Part shown: piece by piece, positions 10,701 through 19,257 of the stretch
Numbering within the stretch: the stretch's first letter is position 1
Layout of the letters: each line of letters begins with the position of its first letter
Assembly (NCBI RefSeq): GCF_030381805.1
Contig: NZ_JAUDRH010000001.1
Span: 496,001-560,000 of the forward strand
DNA length: 64,000 nt
Direction of reading: 5' to 3'
Source: Chlorogloeopsis sp. ULAP01
GTDB taxonomy: Bacteria; Cyanobacteriota; Cyanobacteriia; Cyanobacteriales; Nostocaceae
Notes under the pieces: model-generated
What the model saw: the letters and a program-made list of their open reading frames with translations, nothing else
What the model was told of the DNA's origin: nothing
Databases searched by the model: none
Position numbers and translations under genes: made by a program

Positions 10701-10813
10701 AAATTATTAAAGCTCATGGTGGTGAAATTGGCGTCAACAGTAACCGCAAGCAGGGGGTAACTTTTTGGTTCACCCTGCCCTTGGCAATTCCATCAAAAGT
10801 GGTGAGTGATTAG
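7775..10813 (+). CDS. Multi-PAS/GAF sensor histidine kinase with an insertion in the HisKA domain
   Basis: A 1012-residue soluble kinase, start GTG 7775. Order: four PAS modules (about 20-145, 147-262, 275-390, 398-513), a GAF domain (about 525-680), a coiled coil, HisKA with His726 in VSHDLRTS, then a HATPase region (about 880-1005). Two oddities stand out. About 68 residues (746-813) between the two HisKA helices look like translated intergenic repeat. The ATP-lid reads STDIGLRMYLCKQI where a GTGLGL-type glycine box is expected, and the N-box is weak, so ATP binding may be impaired. No transmembrane segment or receiver is present; the partner regulator is not adjacent. Confidence 0.88.
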   Translation: MDETVKALHILDFQPRALPLLEKIAANIPGIIFQFLQQQDGFQRVVYISSGCRELYEIEPEVVQKNFQVLYKLLHPEDIKAFAESVSSSYITGEPWCWEGRIVTPSGKLKWIQGASRPEKQPNGDIIWDGLLMDITDRKLTEEKLRESEARYKAILDAIPDLMFRISRNGEYLDCKEQGANVTIPRAEVLGKRVQDLLPPHVALICQEAIAKTLDSESLQTCEYQLPSPSGMRDYEARLVKSGKDEVLAIVRDITERKQAEVKLQSLAQKFAKAFRCSPNPITISTLQEGRYVEVNDSFVQLSGYDRLEAIGHTAFELNVWVHESDRTKLLQQLQLQGAIRNQEFTFRKKSGELILVQLSAEIIDLDGTPCLLTISQDITERKQAELALRESEEKFSKAFRSSPIPITILKLEDGRYIDVNDAFLAITGFSREEVINCTPSELNIWTNSEDGDRIQSLLQQQGFIRNLETEIHSKSGEPRVVLFSAEIITIGGEFCMLCVTNDITERKHAEELLRLSSRRDRLLAETLVQIRHSLNLDHIIQTTVNEVRQFLQADRVFLAINNMYAKPKILAESLNPKYPSILDWKSDEAILQELRTLLKTEKVRVVEDITQVAVSPKLAALYQKFQTRAALAVPIMLGKEFFGALIANSCGKPRHWQPMEIDLLQQMSEQLGIAIQQAQLYRQLEELNTNLERQVEERTAQLRQKMRELQEIHRVKDVVLHTVSHDLRTSVMGNLMVLQNLLNQGVGTRDKEEDKGKERGASTQLGLPGIKEPGRWASSPTCSNWRQLTWEDKEQEDESQFSLSACPRVPMSYSIPVSSSIIERMIEGNDRQLRMIDLLLEIHSSESQGIILHREAVKFNKLTEVVLKDVEPILKQNQASCHKLLPQDLPLVFADPTQLQKVFVNLFTHSLQKNPPGVKLKLSVKVEAEMIRCTIQDNGTPLNKLECDRLFDLYVREPQARCSTDIGLRMYLCKQIIKAHGGEIGVNSNRKQGVTFWFTLPLAIPSKVVSD
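10012..10215. repeat. Repeat-derived in-frame insertion inside a kinase gene
   Basis: Within the kinase frame this stretch contains GGGGTAGGGACTAGGGAC, GGACAAGGGGAAGG-type words, GGAGCCAGTA and GGAGCCAGGGCG modules, and tandem GTCCGCGTGTCC words. These are the vocabulary of the intergenic repeats at 4430-4700 and 15165-15245 and of the in-gene repeats at 26064 and 38700. Its length keeps the host frame open. Confidence 0.75.
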
Positions 10814-11234
10814 TACAGTTTTTTGCGACTGCATAAGCTATCTTCGGCTTGTTGGAGATAGTAAAAATGCTCTCACAAATTTTCAATTAAGAAACTCCTG
10901 TACATATTCTTATTCAGACTAGTCTAGTAATATCAATCATTTTGAGAACTAGTTTTATTTACCTTTCTTATGGGGTAATAACTAACTTAAGAAATGACTT
11001 TTGTTTGTAGCACCAGCGAATTGTTAGGGCAAGCTGAAAGATGTGAAAGTACCTTCAAGAATATTCTTGATATTTGAAATTGTGGATAATAGTAATATTA
11101 CGAGTATTTAAATCTTAAAATTAAGATAAAAAGCTTAAACAATTTATCAAACTTTTATTAATACAGCAATAAAACTATAACTAAATATTAAGCTCCTTGG
11201 CTAAGGTATAAACAACAACTTGTTTCTTGCATAT
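10814..11234. other. AT-rich intergenic region
   Basis: No gene or stable long hairpin seen. The last 130 bases are very AT-rich and probably hold the promoter of the small secreted protein that follows. Confidence 0.4.
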
Positions 11235-11723
11235 ATGCAAAATAAATTTCTTTGGAGTCTTACCTTACCTTTATTAGCTATAAACTCTATATCTGTTCCA
11301 CAAGTATTAGCAGCTCCTGTTAATTCGGATTCGCTTTGCTATATTCAGCTTGACTCAATTAAGAAACTTGATTTGACTTCAATTTGTGGTTTTTCCTCTA
11401 GACAAAATACTACTTATTTAGCAGAAGTTCAGCAGCTAATTAAAGGCTTTGAAGGAGACAAGCAACTACTTGAGCTTTTAAATAACAATCATAGCTTACT
11501 AATTGATGCAGCAAAAAGCTACTGCAAAGCACGTTTAGAAGGAATGTCTGAACAAGAAATTTATGAAACTAAACATAGGGAAATTATGCAAGGAGTTCAG
11601 GATCACTCATTAGCAAAGCAGGATGGTAATGCAAATAGACAATTTGAAACCTCATTAACAGCCATGTCGATGGCATCAAATATAGCATCTAAAGTTTACT
11701 GTCCCAGTGTAACGGCTTGGTAA
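11235..11723 (+). CDS. Small secreted protein of unknown function (DUF732-like pattern)
   Basis: A 162-residue protein from ATG 11235 (an in-frame TTG at 11220 would add five residues). Residues 1-26 form a typical Sec signal peptide ending around VLAAPV. The mature part begins with a short segment ending LDLTSICG, a motif I associate with cyanobacterial secreted proteins, and ends with a helical region holding LIDAAKSYCKARLEGMS and a final VYCPS. Two Cys in an A-x-x-YC...YCP arrangement resemble the DUF732 pattern of small exported proteins; this is inference. It may be cotranscribed with the next small secreted gene 75 bases downstream. Confidence 0.65.
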   Translation: MQNKFLWSLTLPLLAINSISVPQVLAAPVNSDSLCYIQLDSIKKLDLTSICGFSSRQNTTYLAEVQQLIKGFEGDKQLLELLNNNHSLLIDAAKSYCKARLEGMSEQEIYETKHREIMQGVQDHSLAKQDGNANRQFETSLTAMSMASNIASKVYCPSVTAW

Positions 11724-11798
11724 AGACTTCAAATACATAAGTACTGAAACTTTGCGTTAGTGTTATTTGTTTTAATTACTTTTTCAGAGGTTAATTCA

Positions 11799-12245
11799 AT
11801 GTTCCATAGTAAAATTGCCCGTCACTTTACCCGATTGACTGCTATTACAATTGTCTCTGTGACAGCTACCGTAGGCACAATGAGCACTACAACAAAGCCT
11901 GCTCAAGCTTCTTTAGATGTTGCAGTCAACTTTCTTGATCAGAGATGGGGCGATCTTGTCAGCCACCTTTGGACACCTTGGAATAAGCAAGTGTTTATGA
12001 CTAATCTGAGTCCACAGGAAACAAAAGCTGTTCAAAACCAATACCGTAGTCGTGCAGATGGAGTTTTGTTTGACAGATGTGTTAACAAGACAGCCAATAT
12101 GTACTACAAGGGTTGGAAAAACGGTGCGATCAAAACCACTCATCGATGGGTTATTGCTATGAGAGTCGAAAATGGGCAAGCCAATTGCTTTCAGAGAATG
12201 CCCAATCAATATGCAGATGCTTTTATCCGTAGACGTGGATGGTAG
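11799..12245 (+). CDS. Small secreted basic protein, unknown function
   Basis: A 148-residue protein from ATG 11799, chosen because AGAGG (11786-11790) lies at good spacing; an upstream GTG at 11760 would add a hydrophobic 13-residue extension. Residues 1-33 look like a signal peptide (ITIVSVTATVGTM core, cleavage near AQA). The mature chain is rich in Trp, Arg and Asn with two Cys (in FDRCVNKT and QANCFQRM) and ends in a basic tail FIRRRGW. I recognise no family. It follows another small secreted protein, so the pair may form a unit. Confidence 0.6.
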   Translation: MFHSKIARHFTRLTAITIVSVTATVGTMSTTTKPAQASLDVAVNFLDQRWGDLVSHLWTPWNKQVFMTNLSPQETKAVQNQYRSRADGVLFDRCVNKTANMYYKGWKNGAIKTTHRWVIAMRVENGQANCFQRMPNQYADAFIRRRGW

Positions 12246-12713
12246 ATGGTTGTCACTTGCATCATAAGACGGGTTCAAAAGACAACATATGAATTAACAT
12301 TTCAAAGCTTTCCTTCACGGTTTAATTTCTTCTGGGCTACCTAAAGCAACCATGTACGGCAGCGGCAGTCTTTCGAGTACTGCCGTCATTGCTCACCTAA
12401 GCAGGCTAACGACATAGTTTAGTGATCGCTTACATCCTCAAGCCAAATAACAACAGGACTCCATTGTCGGTTGCAAGGAGCTTTTTATGGGGCGATATCC
12501 CAATTTATAAATTTGATGCTAGCTCCAACAGTGCAAGGAAGTTACTCAGCATTGTCAGCTTCCAAGCGTCATCAATAAAGCTTTTTAAACAAATAAGAGG
12601 ATTTTTTCTTAATTTATTTTCTTAGCCGCATTCAATTTTAGAAGTAAATCCTTAATGCAGAACCTGATATCTAGCTGACATTAAGGAGGGTTTTACCCTC
12701 CTCAAAAATCCAT
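12246..12713. other. Intergenic region between convergent genes, with hairpins
   Basis: CGGCAGT (12363-12369) pairs with ACTGCCG (12379-12385) across a nine-base loop, about 120 bases after the secreted protein gene. A 67-codon frame at 12422-12625 has no start context or family likeness and is not called. A second hairpin lies next to the aldolase 3' end. Confidence 0.45.
12685..12701 (-). terminator. Hairpin just beyond the aldolase stop codon
   Basis: GGAGGG (12685-12690) and CCCTCC (12696-12701) make a 6-bp GC stem with a five-base loop, 13 bases downstream of the aldolase stop on the minus strand. The following tract on that strand is only TTAATG, so it is a weak intrinsic terminator or an mRNA 3'-end hairpin. 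Confidence 0.5.
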
Positions 12714-13796
12714 CTAAGCAATAGTTACATCTTTTGATAGATAAACATCTTGGATGGCATTGAATAGCCTGATGCCTTCCTCAAATGGGCGCTGGAACGT
12801 CTTACGCCCAGAAATTAATCCTGTACCACCGGCACGTTTGTTAATGACTGCGGTACGAACTGCTTCGGCAAAGTCATTTTTACCAGAAGCACCACCAGAA
12901 TTAATCAACCCTGCACGCCCACAATAACAATTCAACACTTGGTAACGAGTCAAATCAATGGGGTGATCGGTTGTCAAATCTGAATAAATCCGTTTGTCGG
13001 TTTTACCGTAACTCTTGCCAGTTGCTTTGGCTATTGCTTCATAACCATTGTTGTTTTCTGGCAGTTTTTGTTTAATGATGTCGGCTTCTATTGTTACGCC
13101 CAAATGATTTGCTTGCCCTGTCAAATCGGCGGCAATATGATAGTCTTGGTCTTGTTTAAAGGCGCTATTACGTAAATAACACCAAAGAATTGTCCCCATC
13201 CCCAGTTCATGGGCGCGTTTAAATGCTTGGCTGACTTCTTGAATTTGCCTGGTAGATTGTTCTGAGCCAAAATAAATTGTCGCACCCACTGCCGCAGCAC
13301 CCAAATTCCAAGCTTGTTCGACAGAGGCGAACATAATTTGGTCAAATTGATTAGGGTAAGTTAGCAATTCGTTGTGGTTAAGTTTGACGATAAAGGGAAT
13401 TTTGTGCGCATATTTGCGTGAAACTGCACCCAACACTCCCAAAGTTGTCGCCACAGCATTACATCCTGCCCCGATCGCCAACTTGACAATATTTTCTGGA
13501 TCGAAATAAAGGGGATTGGGTGCAAAAGATGCACCTGCGGAGTGTTCAATACCTTGGTCTACTGGCAAGATGGAAAGATAGCCAGTATTAGCGAGCCTGC
13601 CAGTAGAGTAAAGTAGCTGGAGATTGCGTAAAACTTGAGGACTGCGATCGCTATTGAGCCACACTCGATCTACAAAATCCGAGCCTGGTAAATGTAATAA
13701 ATCTTTAGGAACTTTTGCCTTGTAGGTTAATAGTTCTTCTGCTTCCTGCCCTAGCAAGGACTCAATGGAATCTGGCACTACTAACATTGTAGTCAT
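12714..13796 (-). CDS. fbaB: Class I fructose-bisphosphate aldolase (DhnA/FbaB type)
   Basis: A 360-residue aldolase of the Schiff-base DhnA-like class, cleaving fructose 1,6-bisphosphate to DHAP and glyceraldehyde 3-phosphate in glycolysis, gluconeogenesis and the Calvin cycle. Seen: ILPVDQGIEHSAG near residue 77, IPFIVKLNHNELL, the region DKRIYSDLTTDHPID, and the phosphate-binding stretch LINSGGASGKNDFAE followed by GGTGLISGRKTFQRP. Length matches cyanobacterial members. Most cyanobacteria also carry a class II enzyme, not in this window. A long 565-base region upstream must hold its promoter. Confidence 0.93.
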   Translation of the reverse strand: MTTMLVVPDSIESLLGQEAEELLTYKAKVPKDLLHLPGSDFVDRVWLNSDRSPQVLRNLQLLYSTGRLANTGYLSILPVDQGIEHSAGASFAPNPLYFDPENIVKLAIGAGCNAVATTLGVLGAVSRKYAHKIPFIVKLNHNELLTYPNQFDQIMFASVEQAWNLGAAAVGATIYFGSEQSTRQIQEVSQAFKRAHELGMGTILWCYLRNSAFKQDQDYHIAADLTGQANHLGVTIEADIIKQKLPENNNGYEAIAKATGKSYGKTDKRIYSDLTTDHPIDLTRYQVLNCYCGRAGLINSGGASGKNDFAEAVRTAVINKRAGGTGLISGRKTFQRPFEEGIRLFNAIQDVYLSKDVTIA

Positions 13797-14361
13797 AGCC
13801 TTTCCTTTAGCAATGAAAAAACTGTTGCTACTATCAGCAACACTAAATTTACAAACGCTTCGGTTCGTCGCGTCTCTACTACTATGATGACGCTACTCAA
13901 GGATTTGCTCAATCTACTCTCAGGTACAAATCAATACAAGTTATTATTGGTAAACTCGGACTTGATTAAGAAAGTGAATCTGGCAAGAGATGGAAAAAAG
14001 ATAAATCGTAGTTGCTAAAAATAAAGAGTATACTTACAGCACAATCACCTAGCGCTGCGAGCGCTCTCAATGCAGATCGGCTGATTAATTAACAATTGTA
14101 TTCTATGTTGCAGTTCGCTTTCCTTCATGCGAGTATCTATATATACAATATGTATCAGCAAAATAAACTAAAATAAGTATTTGACAATTAATAATTTTTA
14201 TCAAAAAATTTATGTTTAAAAGTTTGACCAATATAGTAGGGAGCAGAAAATAGAGAATAAACTTGAAACTCTCTTGAGATTAGGCTTTTATCATTAATTG
14301 ATATCCGAAGCTAGCTGGCAACTGCTATAAAATGTAGACTTGTAAATTTTAGGAGATTGCA
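13797..14361. other. Divergent intergenic region between aldolase and RodZ-like gene
   Basis: No gene seen. It starts with a repeat-like segment (CGCTTCGGTTCGTCGCGTC near 13856-13874) and becomes very AT-rich after about 14140. Both promoters should lie here. An AGGAG at 14351-14355 is the ribosome binding site of the RodZ-like gene. Confidence 0.45.
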
Positions 14362-15117
14362 GTGAATTCCTTCAATGATGCTCAACAAGAGCAACTCAAG
14401 GAAGTAGGAGCATATTTACGACAGGTGCGACTAGAAAAAAGCTTGCGTATAGAACAAATCACCGCAAAAACACTGATTCGACAAGTTTTATTAGAAGCTT
14501 TGGAAGAAGGGCGATATGAAGATTTGCCCGAACCTGTTTTTGTGCAAGGATTTATCAAGCGCTACGGGGATGCCTTAGGGCTGAATGGCACTGATTTAGC
14601 TAAAAATTTTGCAATTAATTTTTTCCTTCTCGACTCTGAGAACGAAAATCTTGATCTCAAGCCAAAATCAAATATAAAAAACATACATATTCCTCTTGCT
14701 ATCCCTTATGCAATCTTGCTAGCTGTTGCTTCCCTTGTACTATTTTTTAAACTTAGTCCCAGGAATTCAGCCGAATCCATTGCTAGAAACCAAAATCAAT
14801 CCAGATCCGCTATAGAGAAACCAGGATCTTCATTGCGAACAGAAGCCTCTTCTTCACAAGTATTTCCTGTTGAAGTTACCATTGAACTTCAAGATCATTC
14901 ATGGTTACGAGTAAAAGCAGATGGCAAAACAGCTTTTGAGGGTACGTTAAATAAGGGCGAAAGAAAAACCTGGACAGCAAACAAACAGTTGACTATTCTT
15001 TCAGAAAATGCCGGGGCTGTATTAGTTTCTGCCAACAACAAAGAACGAAAACCTCTTGGAAATTCAGGGCGTGTAAAACAAGTAACATTTACCCCTGAAT
15101 CGGTCAATAGTCAATAG
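14362..15117 (+). CDS. RodZ-like helix-turn-helix membrane protein
   Basis: A 251-residue bitopic protein. Residues about 10-80 form the HTH_25 domain typical of RodZ (VGAYLRQVRLEKSLRIEQIT and FVQGFIKRYGDALGL). One transmembrane helix lies at about 111-130. A periplasmic beta domain (about 170-245) shows the DUF4115 pattern, including HSWLRVKADGKTAFEGTLNKGE. RodZ links the MreB cytoskeleton to the wall-synthesis machinery, so a role in cell shape is likely. GTG 14362 is chosen because AGGAG lies seven bases upstream. Length is shorter than E. coli RodZ but normal for cyanobacteria. Confidence 0.85.
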   Translation: MNSFNDAQQEQLKEVGAYLRQVRLEKSLRIEQITAKTLIRQVLLEALEEGRYEDLPEPVFVQGFIKRYGDALGLNGTDLAKNFAINFFLLDSENENLDLKPKSNIKNIHIPLAIPYAILLAVASLVLFFKLSPRNSAESIARNQNQSRSAIEKPGSSLRTEASSSQVFPVEVTIELQDHSWLRVKADGKTAFEGTLNKGERKTWTANKQLTILSENAGAVLVSANNKERKPLGNSGRVKQVTFTPESVNSQ

Positions 15118-15164
15118 TAGGAGCGGGTTTATTTTAGATATTTCGTCATCCTAGAGAGATTGTT

Positions 15165-15290
15165 CTGAAAACCCGCCCGGCAGTCGCACTCGACGCGCTT
15201 AACCCCCAAGGGCGCACTGGCTCCGCAACGTGCTGCCTCCCGTACAGTAGTTAGTAATTAGTGGATAGAATGACGAATGACGAATGACTA
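15165..15290. repeat. Dispersed GC-rich repeat plus heptamer tail
   Basis: Contains CGCTTAACCCCCAAGGGCGC followed by ACTGGCTCC, almost the same module as at 4480-4510 and 37453-37492, then tandem GACGAATGACGAATGACTA words. It lies between the convergent RodZ-like gene and gatA and reaches the gatA stop codon. Confidence 0.7.
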
Positions 15291-16745
15291 AATTTTAGGC
15301 TTTTGCAGGTGCCATGAAGTCGATTGCTCATAAGCATAAGCTACCTGAAACAACTGATCTTCTCGCAGTGGTTTACCAATCAGCTGTAAACCAATCGGTA
15401 GCCCCTTGTCGTCAAAGCCACACGGCACACTTATACCAGGCAAACCCGCAAGATTGACTGGAATAGTCATTAAGTCAACCAAATACATACTCAAGGGATC
15501 GGAGGTTTTTTCTCCTGCTTTAAATGCCGTAGTGGGAGCCGTAGGACAAGCTAAGATATCTACGAGTTCAAAAGCTTTCTCAAAGTCTTCTTTAATCAAA
15601 GTACGTACTTTTTGTGCTTTGAGATAGTAGGCATCGTAATAACCAGCCGATAGGGCATAGGTTCCAACCATAATCCGACGTTTGACTTCTGCACCAAAAC
15701 CAGTAGCACGAGTACGGGTGTACATCTCCATCAAGTTATCTGCCTCAGAAGCACGGTAGCCATATTTCACACCATCGTAACGAGCTAGGTTTGCCGATGC
15801 TTCTGAAGGAGCGATGATGTAGTAACTAGGTAAGCCGTAGCGGAAGCGGGGACAAGAAATTACATGAATTTCTGCACCCAAATCTTGCAATTGCTCTAAC
15901 GCTTGTTTTACGGCTTGTTCAACTTGAGAGTCTAAACCTTCACCAAAAGTTTCTTGTATCACACCGATTCTAAGTTGTCCTCTCGGTTTGAGATCTGGTT
16001 TTAGGCTGGCGGCATAATTAGGAATTTGAACTTTTAAGCTGGTGGAGTCTTTGGGATCGTATCCGGCGATCGCACTCAATAATATCGCTGCATCTTCTAC
16101 TGTGCGCCCAAAAGGCCCAATTTGATCCAAAGATGAAGCAAACGCTACCAAACCATAACGAGAAACCAGCCCATAAGTTGGTTTCATGCCCACCACACCA
16201 CAAAAAGATGCTGGTTGACGAATCGAACCACCAGTATCAGAACCAAGAGACACAAGACACTCTTCTGCTGCTACTGCTGCTGCCGAGCCGCCAGAAGAAC
16301 CACCTGGAACCCTTGATAAATCCCAAGGATTACCCGTCATGCCAAAGGCAGAAGTTTCTGTAGAACCGCCCATGGCAAACTCATCTAAATTGGTTTTACC
16401 CACCATAACTGCATCAGCTTCTAGCAGTTTTTGCGTTACCGTTGATTCATAAGGCGGTACAAAATTTTCTAAGATGCGGGAAGCGCAGGTGGTAGGAATT
16501 CCTTTTGTACATATATTGTCTTTAATACCAATCGGAATTCCTGCAAGGGCGCCAATTTCTTCCCCGGCGGCGATTTTGGCATCCACAGCACGCGCTTGTT
16601 CTAATGCCCTTTGGGCAGTCACGCACAAAAAACTGTGTAATTGCGGCTCTAGGGCTTGAATACGCTCTAAAGCTTCTTGAGTAATTTCCACCGCAGAACG
16701 TTCTTTGTTTACTAGCTGTTTGTGCAACTCGCGAATGGATGCCAT
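15288..16745 (-). CDS. gatA: Glutamyl-tRNA(Gln)/aspartyl-tRNA(Asn) amidotransferase subunit A
   Basis: A 485-residue amidase-signature protein of GatCAB, which converts mischarged Glu-tRNA(Gln) to Gln-tRNA(Gln) using ammonia from glutamine. The Ser-cisSer-Lys triad is visible as Lys75 (GIPIGIKDN), Ser150 (PGGSSGGSAAA) and Ser174 (SDTGGSIRQP). Length is standard. The ATG at 16745 follows an AAGGAAGC Shine-Dalgarno. As usual in cyanobacteria it is not next to gatB or gatC. Confidence 0.97.
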   Translation of the reverse strand: MASIRELHKQLVNKERSAVEITQEALERIQALEPQLHSFLCVTAQRALEQARAVDAKIAAGEEIGALAGIPIGIKDNICTKGIPTTCASRILENFVPPYESTVTQKLLEADAVMVGKTNLDEFAMGGSTETSAFGMTGNPWDLSRVPGGSSGGSAAAVAAEECLVSLGSDTGGSIRQPASFCGVVGMKPTYGLVSRYGLVAFASSLDQIGPFGRTVEDAAILLSAIAGYDPKDSTSLKVQIPNYAASLKPDLKPRGQLRIGVIQETFGEGLDSQVEQAVKQALEQLQDLGAEIHVISCPRFRYGLPSYYIIAPSEASANLARYDGVKYGYRASEADNLMEMYTRTRATGFGAEVKRRIMVGTYALSAGYYDAYYLKAQKVRTLIKEDFEKAFELVDILACPTAPTTAFKAGEKTSDPLSMYLVDLMTIPVNLAGLPGISVPCGFDDKGLPIGLQLIGKPLREDQLFQVAYAYEQSTSWHLQKPKI

Positions 16746-16798
16746 GATTGCTTCCTTATATGACTCAAGTCCTTGATTTTAGTACAGTTTGATAGTTT

Positions 16799-16885
16799 CT
16801 GCTCAATTGGTTTTAGCCGCACCTACGGTTTTGTGTGAAGGCGGCTTATACCAATGCGTGGATTTTGGATTAAAACCATTGAGCA
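16799..16885. repeat. MITE-like element with imperfect terminal inverted repeats
   Basis: GCTCAATTGGTTTTAG near the left end is inverted as TTAAAACCATTGAGC near 16870-16884, differing by one gap. The roughly 87-base unit has an inner GCCGCACC.../GGCGGC pairing. It lies between gatA and dnaE-C in a 345-base intergenic region that holds no gene. Confidence 0.5.
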
Positions 16886-17090
16886 ATTAGGCTATGCCAG
16901 AATTTTGAAACCAAACTCCCGTGTGCCAATTTGGTATTACACTCTTGGTAATAGAAGTCTCGTAAATTAATATTAATTTTACAAAGCCCTTAGCTTACCC
17001 TACGGCATTCAACACCTATTTGTGCCTTTGTTTGAACAATTAAAATAAAGCTGATTTACGAGCTGTTTATAAATTTTATCGGATGGAAAC

Positions 17091-18440
17091 ATGGTTAAAA
17101 TAATCGCTAAAAAATCACTTGGTACGCAGAATGTATATGACATTGGAGTAGAACGCGACCATAATTTCATCATTAAAAATGGTTTGGTAGCTTCCAATTG
17201 CTTTAACAAATCACATTCTACAGCTTACGGTTATGTAACATACCAAACCGCGTATTTAAAAGCCAATTATCCGTTAGAGTACATGGCGGCGCTGTTGACA
17301 GCTAACTGTGATGACACAGACAAAGTACAGAAATACATTGCCACTTGTACGAATATGGGAATTCAAATTGACCCGCCAGATATTAACCGTTCTGGTGTCG
17401 ATTTTACTCCATTGGGTGGCAAGATTGTGTTTGGGTTGTCGGCTGTGCGCAATGTTGGGCAAAATGCGATCGCCTCAATTTTAGAAGCAAGAGAAACTAC
17501 AGGCGAGTTTAAATCCTTGGCTGATTTTTGCGATCGCATCGATTTAGGTACTGTGAACCGCCGCACTTTACAATCATTGATTTATTGTGGAGCCTTTGAC
17601 AAACTTGATTCTAACCGCAATCAGTTAATTCACGATTTAGATTTAGTCTATGATTGGGCTCAATCTCGTGCCAGAGATAGAGCAACTGGGCAAGGAAACC
17701 TTTTTGATTTATTAGGTGGTGGATTTTCTAGTAAGAATAATACACCCCAAAATAGCTTTGATAGCGCGCCCAAAGCTAAATCTGTGCCTGATTTTCCTCC
17801 CCAAGAAAAGTTACGGATGGAAAAAGAACTTTTGGGATTTTATGTATCAGATCATCCACTTAAATCTATACGTAAATCTGCAAAAATTTTAGCTCCAATT
17901 AACCTTTCCCAACTAGGTGAACAACAGGAAGATACAACATTATGTGCAGTTGTGATTCTCAATAATGTGAAAAAAGTAATCACAAAAAAAGGCGATCCAA
18001 TGGCCATTTTGCAAATAGAAGATTTAACTGCACAATCAGAAGCCGTAGTCTTTCCAAAAAATTATGAACGTGTTAATTTGCTCTTGCAAGTTGATGCGAG
18101 ATTAATCATTTGGGGTAAAGTAGACCGACGTGATGAACAAACTCAATTTATTGTTGAAGATGCAGAGCCAGTCGAAACAGTACAAATGGTGATGGTAGAA
18201 TTCAATCCTCAACAAGCAGCCACAATTGAAGAACAACATCGCCTGCGAACTATTTTGCAAGAACAATCAGGAGAAAAAGAAAAAGCAAAAGTACCTGTAA
18301 TTGGGGTTATACAAGCTGGAAACTCGCGTCGCCTTGTTCGTTTTGGACGGCAATTTTGGGTGCAAAATTCTATCAGCACCGTTCAGGCTTTGCAAAATGC
18401 CCAATTTATGGCTCGTGTACAACCACTTGTAAATGACTGA
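17091..18440 (+). CDS. dnaE: DNA polymerase III alpha subunit, C-terminal half with split C-intein
   Basis: This is the C-terminal product of the split cyanobacterial dnaE. Residues 1-36 are the C-intein (contains YDIGVERDHNF and ends GLVASN), followed by Cys37, the +1 extein residue, in CFNKSHSTAYGYV. Protein trans-splicing joins this 413-residue extein to the N-terminal half encoded elsewhere, giving the replicative polymerase. The extein carries the end of the polymerase domain, a helix-hairpin-helix region (FGLSAVRNVGQNAI) and an OB-fold (about 300-375). The penultimate intein residue is Ser rather than the usual His, as in other DnaE split inteins. ATG 17091 is fixed by the intein. Confidence 0.97.
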   Translation: MVKIIAKKSLGTQNVYDIGVERDHNFIIKNGLVASNCFNKSHSTAYGYVTYQTAYLKANYPLEYMAALLTANCDDTDKVQKYIATCTNMGIQIDPPDINRSGVDFTPLGGKIVFGLSAVRNVGQNAIASILEARETTGEFKSLADFCDRIDLGTVNRRTLQSLIYCGAFDKLDSNRNQLIHDLDLVYDWAQSRARDRATGQGNLFDLLGGGFSSKNNTPQNSFDSAPKAKSVPDFPPQEKLRMEKELLGFYVSDHPLKSIRKSAKILAPINLSQLGEQQEDTTLCAVVILNNVKKVITKKGDPMAILQIEDLTAQSEAVVFPKNYERVNLLLQVDARLIIWGKVDRRDEQTQFIVEDAEPVETVQMVMVEFNPQQAATIEEQHRLRTILQEQSGEKEKAKVPVIGVIQAGNSRRLVRFGRQFWVQNSISTVQALQNAQFMARVQPLVND

Positions 18441-18633
18441 ATTCAAAGCATAAATTAACACTTTATTTGTTAGCAAAATCTCCAATTCAACTTTTTAAAT
18501 ATGTATGTTTACCCTTAAAATATACTATTTAATCTGCTTTTTAACATTTTCTTTATTATTTAACCTCAGTAATAGCTACTAAGTCTTTTTAGAGTAACTA
18601 GTTTTTTTGGTTACTTATGCGGTGGGAGTCTTC

Positions 18634-19257
18634 ATGGAGAAAATGTTATTTTTTTATGCCATGAGGATAAATGCAGTAACCAGGGCAAGGGGCAAATACT
18701 TAATGACTGCAGATGCGCTAGGTCAATTTGTGGCATACTGCAAAAAAATTCAACCTCAAACTCAACAAGACATTAAAAAGTTTTTTGAGGGGGTTGTTGG
18801 GTTTCCTTATGACAAGGAACTTTTATTGCAAGCATATTTATTTTTAAATATCACAAATTTATTTCCGACCTGCGCCGAATTGCTGTTATTTGAAAAGTCT
18901 CCAATTGCTGATTATACAGATTTGGGAAAGTGTGATTTTGTTTATCTCACATCCTACCAAAAATTGTTTTTAATAGAAACTAAATTTATTGATACTGAAG
19001 CAACAGGAGCAACAGAAAGAAAAAGAAGAAATAAACACAGAAATAAAGTTTTTGAACAGGTAATAACTTTAAAAAGTCGATTTAGCGAGTTTTGGGATAT
19101 CCAATTGGAGGAATTAGAGTGCGGAGTTTTTACAACAGATCCAGAAATTGATTGGCGAGGAAATGGTGTAAATGTTGTGACGAAATCAGTATCTATTGAA
19201 AAACTAGAAAAATGGCGACAAAATTACATGAAAAATTTGGATAAGCCCACAGGCTAA
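18634..19257 (+). CDS. Uncharacterised protein with PD-(D/E)XK-like motif
   Basis: A 207-residue protein from ATG 18634 (GGGAG at 18624-18628); an upstream TTG at 18607 would give 216. I do not recognise a named family. The middle reads KCDFVYLTSYQKLFLIETKF: an Asp at about 100, a beta strand, then E-x-K at about 114-116. With the Glu in AELLLFE before it and Gln in KVFEQVITLKSRF after it, this matches the layout of PD-(D/E)XK nuclease cores. The function is inference. The last four codons and the stop overlap a dispersed repeat (19243-19333). It may be an orphan nuclease. Confidence 0.6.
   Translation: MEKMLFFYAMRINAVTRARGKYLMTADALGQFVAYCKKIQPQTQQDIKKFFEGVVGFPYDKELLLQAYLFLNITNLFPTCAELLLFEKSPIADYTDLGKCDFVYLTSYQKLFLIETKFIDTEATGATERKRRNKHRNKVFEQVITLKSRFSEFWDIQLEELECGVFTTDPEIDWRGNGVNVVTKSVSIEKLEKWRQNYMKNLDKPTG

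Noticed and set aside
12422..12625. 67-codon open frame
   Set aside because: No start context, composition unlike neighbours and no recognised motif.
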